Source: Clostridia bacterium (GTDB lineage Bacteria; Bacillota; Clostridia; Oscillospirales; CAG-272). From it: a stretch of DNA of 10,322 nt. Under the pieces are notes generated by a model. It was not told the DNA's origin and did no database searches. It worked only from the letters and a program-made list of their open reading frames with translations. The stretch spans positions 1-10,322 of the forward strand of contig JAFQWT010000230.1 of the NCBI GenBank assembly GCA_017407375.1. The letters are read 5' to 3'. Made by a program: the position numbers and the translations under genes. This document shows, in pieces, positions 5,815 to 10,322 of this stretch (positions within the stretch are counted from its first letter, which is position 1; every line of letters begins with the position of its first letter).

Positions 5815-6234
5815 TCACTTTTTTGCCGTGATGCGCACCTTATGCGCGCCGACCCCCAGAGAGGCCGAGAGGAGCGAGGCAAGCTCCTCCCGCACGGCGG
5901 GGTCACCGCCGCCCTCACACACCACGGCGACCCCAAGCACGCGGGGCGGGCGGCACTCGATCAGCACCCCCTCGCCCCCTGCGGTCAGCACCCCGCCCGA
6001 GGCACCCTCGGCATACACGCGGCTCTCCCCCGCCTCCAGCGTGAGAAGGACGGTGCATTCGCCCGCACCCCGCACCTCACGGCAAAGGGCGGTGACCTCG
6101 GCGGTCAGGGCGGCGCGGTAGGCCTCGGTATCCTCGGCCGAGGCCCCCGCCGTCTCCTCGGGGGAAAAGCTCCCGAAGACGAGGAGAAGAACGCCAAGGA
6201 AGAACAGCACAAGGGCGGTCTGCTTGCCCTTCAT
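5815..6234 (-). CDS. spoIIIAG: Stage III sporulation protein AG
   Basis: Counted from the ATG at 6234 this is a 139-residue single-pass membrane protein. SpoIIIAG builds the large ring of the SpoIIIA-SpoIIQ channel on the mother-cell side. A membrane segment spans about residues 5-23. After a short linker come GAGECTVLLTLEAGE (56-70), a loop, and RVLGVAVVCEGGGDPAVRE (100-118) ending in LSASLGVGAHKVRITAKK, the ring-building fold of the family. It is clearly shorter than the B. subtilis protein. The ATG has no good ribosome binding site. The frame is open upstream to a CTG at 6273 that follows GAGGTGATC (6286-6278), which would add 13 residues including a basic helix typical of the family N-terminus. 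The true start may therefore be 6273, overlapping the end of spoIIIAF. Confidence 0.92.
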   Translation of the reverse strand: MKGKQTALVLFFLGVLLLVFGSFSPEETAGASAEDTEAYRAALTAEVTALCREVRGAGECTVLLTLEAGESRVYAEGASGGVLTAGGEGVLIECRPPRVLGVAVVCEGGGDPAVREELASLLSASLGVGAHKVRITAKK

Positions 6235-6259
6235 GTTTTTAAAGTAGCGAAGGATCGCG

Positions 6260-6733
6260 TCAACGCTCTTCAGGATAGATCACCTCACAGTCAGCCCCCG
6301 TTTCGGCCTCCACCGTGCGGACAAGACGGGGGACGTCCGCGGCGGCCGCGCGCCCCGTGAGCGAGAGCGTCACGCGGCGTAGGATCACGGTATTGTCGAT
6401 AAGGTCGCCCTCCACCGCCACCGCGACCTCCGCGGGGCGGAGGCCGAACTCCTCGCAGAGGTAGCTCTTTAGCCCCTCCGCGGTGGCAAGGAGCGTCTCG
6501 GCCTCCAGCCAGTCGCTCCCCTCCTCCGCCTCACCCGAGAGCGAGTCAAGGATCTCCGAAAGCCCCTCGCGGCTCCCCGAAAGGAGCGCGGGGAGGGGCA
6601 GGACCACGGCGGAAAGGACGGCCAGCGAGAGGGCAAAGGACACCGCCCGCTTGGCGCCCCCCTCCGAGGGGAGAGCCGAGAGCAGGGCCGTGATGGCGGA
6701 GACGAGAAGGAGGGTGGAGAGATAGTCCTGCAT
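6260..6733 (-). CDS. spoIIIAF: Stage III sporulation protein AF
   Basis: A 157-residue membrane protein of the SpoIIIA complex. Two N-terminal membrane segments (about 6-21 and 29-48) are followed by a soluble domain (about 55-157) with the family's AEGLKSYLCEEFGL region and a beta-rich C-terminal half. The start is set by AGGAGG at 6744-6739, five bases before ATG 6733. A GTG six bases upstream overlaps the ribosome binding site and cannot be the start. The TAG stop of spoIIIAE (6745-6743) overlaps the same site, so translation is coupled. Its own 3' end carries the GAGGTGATC that may serve spoIIIAG. Confidence 0.93.
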   Translation of the reverse strand: MQDYLSTLLLVSAITALLSALPSEGGAKRAVSFALSLAVLSAVVLPLPALLSGSREGLSEILDSLSGEAEEGSDWLEAETLLATAEGLKSYLCEEFGLRPAEVAVAVEGDLIDNTVILRRVTLSLTGRAAAADVPRLVRTVEAETGADCEVIYPEER

Positions 6734-6742
6734 AGCCACCTC

Positions 6743-7843
6743 CTAAGCGATGGCGGGCACGCACTTGGCAAAGAGCGCCGCGATGAGGATAAAGAGCATG
6801 GAGGAAAAGGCGACCGCCGCCAGCACAAGGTCAAACAGCGTGCGGAAGGCGCGCAGGAGCCGCTGGGCGGCGGGGGCGCCGACAAGCCCCGCAAAGGAGG
6901 CAAGGAGCGAAAGGCAAAGGCGGTCAAGGAGCACCTCGACAAGGAGGGGAAGCAGGGTCAGCAGGATCGCCGCGACAAGGCCGATGCCCGCCGTGGCACG
7001 GATGAGCGACAGCCCCGCCGCCAGCGTGGAAAAGCTCCCCGACACGGCGCCCCCCACCATGGGGAGCATACTGCCAACGGCAAAGCGGAGCGAGCGCATG
7101 CCGAGGGTATCGCGCGCCGCCCCCAGGACGTTGCCAAGCGCCAGCGCCGCCGCCGAGAGGGTGGTGAAAAAGCCAAGGACGGTGGCGTACACGCTTCGGA
7201 GCGTGGTAAGAAGCCCCTCGGTCTTCACCTCCCCGATGGCGCTGACGAGGAGAAATCCGAGCATGGCGCGCAGAAGGGGGAGAAGGGCGCTCCCCGTCAG
7301 GGTCTCGAGAAGGAGCGAGAGGGCGGCCATGGCCCCACTGCCCGAAAGCGCGGCGGCGGTGTTGCCCCCCGCAAGGTAAAGGGCGCCCATCACGGGGGCC
7401 GCCGCCGTTGCGAGGGCGGCAAGGTCGGAAAGGAAGCGGGAGGCGCGGAGAAAGGTCTCACCAAAGCGGGCGTAGGCCGTCAGCACCAGGGCGATGCCCA
7501 GCGCCACCTCCGCCGCGCGGGCGGTGCCCTCGCCAAGACCCGTCCGAAGGACGCTGAGCAGGGCAAAAAAGAGGACAAGGCCAAGAAGCGTGCCGAGCCC
7601 GCTAACAAGGGAGGGGAGGGTATCCGTGAGCGAGGCAAGGGCCACCTCAAAGAGGTGGCGCACCCCAAGGGTCTCGCCAAGGGCGGCGGCATCGGTGGGG
7701 TCGGGCGGGAGGACCTCACGCGAGGCCGAGGGAAGCGACGAGATGAGCGTGGAGAGCAGCTCCTCGGGCGTTTTGGCCGCGGCCGTCAGCGGGAAAAGGA
7801 GGGAGAGAAGCAGGATAAGAAACAGGGGAAGCAGGCGCTTCAT
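6743..7843 (-). CDS. spoIIIAE: Stage III sporulation protein AE
   Basis: A 366-residue polytopic membrane protein of the SpoIIIA channel. Residues 1-23 look like a cleavable signal (MKRLLPLFLILLLSLLFPLTAAA), followed by an extracytoplasmic segment and about seven or eight hydrophobic stretches from residue 75 to the end. SMLPMVGGAVSGSFSTL (258-274) matches the conserved family core. The start at ATG 7843 gives the expected signal peptide, overlaps the spoIIIAD stop as ATGA, and has GGAG at 7855-7852. A longer open frame to 7924 runs back through spoIIIAD without family-like sequence and was not used. Very rich in Ala and Leu, in line with the high GC of the operon. Confidence 0.94.
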   Translation of the reverse strand: MKRLLPLFLILLLSLLFPLTAAAKTPEELLSTLISSLPSASREVLPPDPTDAAALGETLGVRHLFEVALASLTDTLPSLVSGLGTLLGLVLFFALLSVLRTGLGEGTARAAEVALGIALVLTAYARFGETFLRASRFLSDLAALATAAAPVMGALYLAGGNTAAALSGSGAMAALSLLLETLTGSALLPLLRAMLGFLLVSAIGEVKTEGLLTTLRSVYATVLGFFTTLSAAALALGNVLGAARDTLGMRSLRFAVGSMLPMVGGAVSGSFSTLAAGLSLIRATAGIGLVAAILLTLLPLLVEVLLDRLCLSLLASFAGLVGAPAAQRLLRAFRTLFDLVLAAVAFSSMLFILIAALFAKCVPAIA

Positions 7844-8220
7844 GCGAGGTACTCCGCCGCAAGCGAAAGGAGGGAGGAAAGGGTCGGCAGACTCACAAAG
7901 AGGATCTCGGCACGGCCGCACCACTCGACCCGTGTGGCAAGGCCGCCCTCGCCAAGGTCGCGGCAGAGGCCCGCCGTCACCTCGGTGACCGAGGCAAGCC
8001 CCACCGCACGGAGCGAGAGCGAGAGGGCCGAGGCCGCCACCTCCGAGCCCGCGCCCAGCGAGGAAAGGAGCGAGACGATCTCCCCGTATCGCGATACCCC
8101 GAAAAGGAGGAGGGCGATCCCCGCCGCCACCGCCCCGAGGGGCAAAAGGCGCCCGCCTGCCTCACGCAAAAGGTAGAGCAGCACCGCCGAGAGGACCGCC
8201 AGCCCGAAAAGGCGGAGCAT
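7840..8220 (-). CDS. spoIIIAD: Stage III sporulation protein AD
   Basis: A 126-residue small membrane protein with hydrophobic segments at about 4-18, 26-41 and 104-122 and the family-like SRYGEIVSLLSSLG stretch. Length is close to the B. subtilis protein. SpoIIIAC and AD resemble export-apparatus components of secretion systems. The ATG (8220-8218) shares one base with the spoIIIAC TGA stop, and its own stop overlaps the spoIIIAE start, so the three are tightly coupled. Confidence 0.93.
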   Translation of the reverse strand: MLRLFGLAVLSAVLLYLLREAGGRLLPLGAVAAGIALLLFGVSRYGEIVSLLSSLGAGSEVAASALSLSLRAVGLASVTEVTAGLCRDLGEGGLATRVEWCGRAEILFVSLPTLSSLLSLAAEYLA

Positions 8221-8414
8221 CAGAAGCCAAAAACGCCGCGGATGGCGTCGTACAGCTTGCCGATCTCCCCCATAAGAAGGAGAAGCACGAGGACGATGCC
8301 CGAGAGCGAGACGAGCATGGACTGCTCGTCTCGCCCCGCCCGTGAAAGGATCTGGCAGGAGACGGTGACGATCATCCCGACACCGACCACCTTAAGTATC
8401 AATGAAATATCCAA
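8220..8414 (-). CDS. spoIIIAC: Stage III sporulation protein AC
   Basis: A 64-residue protein with two membrane segments (about 4-22 and 32-47) around the strongly conserved SRAGRDEQSMLVSLSG turn. It is one of the two smallest channel parts, with SpoIIIAD. The start is a TTG (8414-8412): the sequence from there, MDISLI, matches the normal N-terminus of the family and there is no in-frame ATG upstream. GGAGG at 8430-8426 lies 11 bases away, rather far. The TTG with long spacing may lower its translation. Confidence 0.94.
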   Translation of the reverse strand: MDISLILKVVGVGMIVTVSCQILSRAGRDEQSMLVSLSGIVLVLLLLMGEIGKLYDAIRGVFGF

Positions 8415-8446
8415 AGCTTTCTTTTCCTCCGTGGAGTTCTCTCCTT

Positions 8447-8932
8447 TTATATCAGTACGATGACCAGCATAAGCCCCGCCCCCAAAAAAAGCGTGCGGCA
8501 GAGCTTTGCCATCCGCGGCAGCCCCTCACGCCGTTCGGCAAGGGCGCGCTCCAGGGCGGCAATGGCCAGGTCGCAGCGGGCGGTCTCCTCCTCCGAAAAG
8601 CCGCCGCCCAGCGCCTCGGCAAACGAAAGAAGGGGCTCTAACTCCTCCTCGTCAAGCAGGAGCCGCCCGCGCGCGGCACGGAGCGCCTCCGCAAAGCCGT
8701 GCTCACAAAGCGGCCCGAGAAATCCCGCCGAAAGCAGCGCCGCGTTTTGGAAGGAGGCAAAGATCTCGGGCGTTGGGGTGTGGAAGCAGGCAATGCGCTC
8801 CCGCGTGTGGCGCAGGAGCTTCAAAAACCCCTCCAGCTGGCGGATCCTCTCCGAAAAGAGGCGGCAAAGGCCGAGCGAGGTCGCCACCGCCGAGAGCACC
8901 ACGGTCAGGGCGCCGATGAGCTTGATAAGCAT
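8447..8932 (-). CDS. spoIIIAB: Stage III sporulation protein AB
   Basis: A 161-residue protein with hydrophobic segments at both ends (about 4-22 and 143-161) and a helical cytoplasmic middle with RQLEGFLKLLRHTRERI (32-48). SpoIIIAB resembles GspF-type secretion proteins and is thought to partner the ATPase SpoIIIAA. ATG 8932 was chosen because TAAGGAG (8946-8940) sits seven bases upstream and the family begins here. The frame stays open to 9058, but that part overlaps spoIIIAA and is not membrane-like. The gap to spoIIIAA is 41 bases. Confidence 0.93.
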   Translation of the reverse strand: MLIKLIGALTVVLSAVATSLGLCRLFSERIRQLEGFLKLLRHTRERIACFHTPTPEIFASFQNAALLSAGFLGPLCEHGFAEALRAARGRLLLDEEELEPLLSFAEALGGGFSEEETARCDLAIAALERALAERREGLPRMAKLCRTLFLGAGLMLVIVLI

Positions 8933-8973
8933 AGTCTTTCTCCTTAGCAGTTGATTTGTAAAGATTACTTTCC

Positions 8974-9849
8974 CTATGTTATGATTTCCGACGATACGCC
9001 CACCCCTTCCCCGTGACGGAAAAGGCGGACGGCGGTGCGGAACACCCCCGCACGGCAAAGGGGGGCGATGCCGCCGCGGCGGGTAAGCTCAGAAAGTGTG
9101 GCGGCGTGGGCGGTGGCCACCAGCGGCACCCCCGCCGCGGCCACACCGAGGATGGCCTCCGCCTCCCGACGGGAGCCGATCTCATCCACCGCCACGACCT
9201 CGGGCGAGAGGGTGCGGACGGCAAGCTCGATGCCCACGGCCTTCGGATAGCCGACGAGGATATCGACGAGCGCGCCGCGCCCGTACCCCACCCCGAGCTC
9301 CCCGCGCGTGTCCACAATGGCCACGCGGCGCGCCTCCCGCCCCGTGGAGAGGAGGCGGCAAAGGTCACGCAAAAGGGTGGTCTTGCCGACCCCCGGGGGC
9401 GAGTAGATCAGCATGCCGCCCCCCTCGCGGCAGAAGAGGCGGTAGGCCTCCTCCCCCACGCCCTCCATGGCCGAGGGGATGCGGAAGACGAGCGAGGTGA
9501 CGTCGCTGACCCCCGTCACGCGCCCGCCCGTGAGGACGGCGCGGCCGCAGGCACCCACGCGCACGCCGCCGCCAAGGTCAAGGTAGCCCTCGCACAGCTC
9601 CTCACGGTAGGCGTAGACCGAGCCGCGGCACAGCGTGACAAGCAGGGCCGAAAGCTCCGCCGCCGTCAGGGTGACGGGGAGGGGGTGGTTCTTGCCGCCC
9701 ACCGTCAGGGAGGCGGCGCGGTCGGCCCGCAGGCGGATCTCGGCAAGGGTGTCAAAAAAGTCGGTGCGGCACGCTCCGTACCGTCGGACGGCGGCGGTAA
9801 CGGCGGGCGGCAGGAGCGAAAACAGGCGGGAAAGCGCCGCCGCCCTCAT
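8974..9849 (-). CDS. spoIIIAA: Stage III sporulation protein AA (ATPase)
   Basis: A 291-residue cytosolic ATPase of the PilT/GspE-like type that energises the SpoIIIA-SpoIIQ channel. EIRLRADR (37-44) is the N-terminal family motif. DLGGGVRVGACGRAV (91-105) follows, then Walker A SPPGVGKTTLLRD (150-162) with Ser in place of the usual first Gly, Walker B VVAVDEIG (218-225), and VATAHA (244-249) as sensor-like His motif. Length is close to the family norm. The ATG at 9849 has AGGAG (9860-9856) six bases upstream. First gene of the operon, divergent from the AbrB-like gene across 147 bases. No convincing SigE promoter was found there. Confidence 0.96.
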   Translation of the reverse strand: MRAAALSRLFSLLPPAVTAAVRRYGACRTDFFDTLAEIRLRADRAASLTVGGKNHPLPVTLTAAELSALLVTLCRGSVYAYREELCEGYLDLGGGVRVGACGRAVLTGGRVTGVSDVTSLVFRIPSAMEGVGEEAYRLFCREGGGMLIYSPPGVGKTTLLRDLCRLLSTGREARRVAIVDTRGELGVGYGRGALVDILVGYPKAVGIELAVRTLSPEVVAVDEIGSRREAEAILGVAAAGVPLVATAHAATLSELTRRGGIAPLCRAGVFRTAVRLFRHGEGVGVSSEIIT

Positions 9850-9903
9850 GCCTCTCTCCTCTCGTTAAATTTGCCCCAAATAGTAAAAAAATGGAATTTC
9901 ATA

Positions 9904-9932
9904 TTGACTTTTGTCGCTCTCTGTGATAGAAT
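9904..9932 (+). promoter_or_regulatory. SigA-type promoter of the AbrB-like gene
   Basis: TTGACT (9904-9909), 17 bases and TAGAAT (9927-9932), with TG one base before the -10. This gives a strong vegetative promoter about 65 bases upstream of the ATG at 9997. TTTGTCGCT (9910-9918), 7 of 9 bases of the Spo0A box TTTGTCGAA, fills the spacer right after the -35. Together with an imperfect palindrome at 9891-9902 this is the whole of the divergent control region (9850-9996) that I can interpret. Confidence 0.85.
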
Positions 9933-9996
9933 GTCAGTGTCTTGAACGACGGTGTTTTTCAAAATCAACGGCACCTGCCGAAAGGAGATCATCCAA

Positions 9997-10239
9997 ATGA
10001 AAAGTACAGGAATGGTACGTAGGATCGACGAGCTTGGCCGTGTGGTCATTCCCATGGAGATGCGCCGCAGCATGGACATTGAGGACGGCGACTCCTTTGA
10101 GATCTTTGTGGACGAGGGGCGCATCGTGCTGTCGAAGTACCTGCCGCTTTGCGTTTTCTGCGGTGGCGGGGACGACCTTGTCGAGTACCAGGGAAAAAAG
10201 ATCTGCAAGCATTGCCGCACCGAGATCGGCAGCCGCTGA
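9997..10239 (+). CDS. AbrB/SpoVT-family DNA-binding protein with zinc-ribbon-like tail
   Basis: An 80-residue predicted transcription regulator. Residues 1-47 (MKSTGMVRRIDELGRVVIP, then MEMRRSMDIEDGDSFEIFVD) are very close to the N-terminal swapped-hairpin DNA-binding domain of B. subtilis AbrB. The usual AbrB C-terminal half is replaced by a short tail with C52-x2-C55 and C70-x2-C73, a likely zinc ribbon. ATG 9997 was chosen over an upstream ATG at 9952 because AAGGAGATC (9982-9990) precedes it and the AbrB domain starts here. AbrB represses post-exponential and sporulation genes in Bacillus. Its place opposite spoIIIA suggests a similar transition-state role (inference). It has its own promoter and terminator. 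Confidence 0.93.
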   Translation: MKSTGMVRRIDELGRVVIPMEMRRSMDIEDGDSFEIFVDEGRIVLSKYLPLCVFCGGGDDLVEYQGKKICKHCRTEIGSR

Positions 10240-10257
10240 TCCTTACCCCATCTTATG

Positions 10258-10296
10258 CGCGGGCGCGGCCGAAAAGAACGGCCGCGCCCCGCGTTT
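10258..10296 (+). terminator. Probable terminator of the AbrB-like gene
   Basis: A very stable GC-rich hairpin has 5' arm 10258-10271 and 3' arm 10279-10293 with a single bulged G, and loop AAAAGAA (10272-10278). Only three T follow, so termination may be less sharp than at the other hairpins. It lies 18 bases after the stop codon. After it, to the window end, only an AGGAGG (10297-10302) is seen, with no start codon within reach. Confidence 0.65.
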
Positions 10297-10322
10297 AGGA
10301 GGAAATCAGGGAAGAAAACAAA

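Noticed and set aside
7844..7924. A 27-codon N-terminal extension of spoIIIAE.
   Set aside because: It overlaps spoIIIAD, has no membrane or family character, and would hide the obvious signal peptide that begins at 7843.
8933..9058. A 42-codon N-terminal extension of spoIIIAB.
   Set aside because: It overlaps the end of spoIIIAA, and TAAGGAG sits at the right distance from the ATG at 8932 where family similarity begins.
9878..9906. A possible SigE promoter for spoIIIAA (CAATATG near 9900-9906 with an AT-rich -10 near 9878-9885).
   Set aside because: The -35 is fair but the -10 matches only about 3 of 8 positions at the right spacing. The operon must have a promoter here, but I could not place it with confidence.
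9013..9945. A + strand reading frame of 310 codons across spoIIIAA.
   Set aside because: Antisense shadow of spoIIIAA. The - strand protein has Walker A and B motifs and a family-length product; the + strand product has none.
10297..10302. AGGAGG near the window end as the ribosome binding site of a next gene.
   Set aside because: No start codon lies within the 20 bases that remain, so a gene cannot be supported from this window.

Overview
The window looks like a chromosome segment of a spore-forming, GC-rich member of the Clostridia, probably a gut lineage near Oscillospiraceae or Christensenellales. The evidence is a complete spoIIIA operon (spoIIIAA to spoIIIAH), clostridial-type tRNA genes, strong AGGAGG-type ribosome binding sites, and a BspA-like leucine-rich-repeat lipoprotein with cysteine-rich repeats of a kind common in gut Firmicutes. 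The lineage is inferred from gene content and style; no database search was run.

Layout. At the left end, on the + strand, are the 3' part of a tRNA-Phe gene, a complete tRNA-Gly(GCC) gene and an intrinsic terminator (1-175). Everything from 197 to 9849 is on the - strand. In transcription order it reads: spoIIIAA-AB-AC-AD-AE-AF-AG-AH (9849 to 5192) with a terminator at 5163-5188; asd (aspartate-semialdehyde dehydrogenase) with its own SigA-type promoter, followed by a coupled amidohydrolase-2 family gene and a terminator (5151 to 3151); then a 927-residue cell-surface lipoprotein with its own promoter and a terminator (3100 to 197). At the right end, on the + strand and divergent from spoIIIAA, is a small AbrB/SpoVT-type DNA-binding protein with a C-terminal four-cysteine zinc-ribbon-like tail. 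It has a very good SigA promoter and a GC-rich terminator.

How the genes work together. SpoIIIAA-AH are the mother-cell components of the SpoIIIA-SpoIIQ channel linking mother cell and forespore. AA is the cytosolic ATPase, AB-AF are membrane parts, and AG and AH are ring-forming proteins. The divergent AbrB-like gene is positioned to be a transition-state or sporulation regulator. A weak 0A-box-like match lies inside its promoter spacer, which would fit the Spo0A-AbrB logic known from Bacillus subtilis, but this is inference. Asd belongs to the aspartate pathway (lysine, threonine, methionine, diaminopimelate). The substrate of the amidohydrolase cannot be read from the sequence.

I saw no phage, transposon, CRISPR array or defence island. 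The least ordinary items are: the strictly periodic Cys/His repeats of the lipoprotein (70- then 38-residue periods); a 31-bp hairpin terminator present identically behind two unrelated genes; a likely upstream CTG start for SpoIIIAG; a SigE-like promoter in front of spoIIIAH; and the AbrB-like regulator facing spoIIIA. Several starts were moved from the longest reading frame on the basis of ribosome binding sites and family N-termini (spoIIIAF, AE, AB and the AbrB-like gene).
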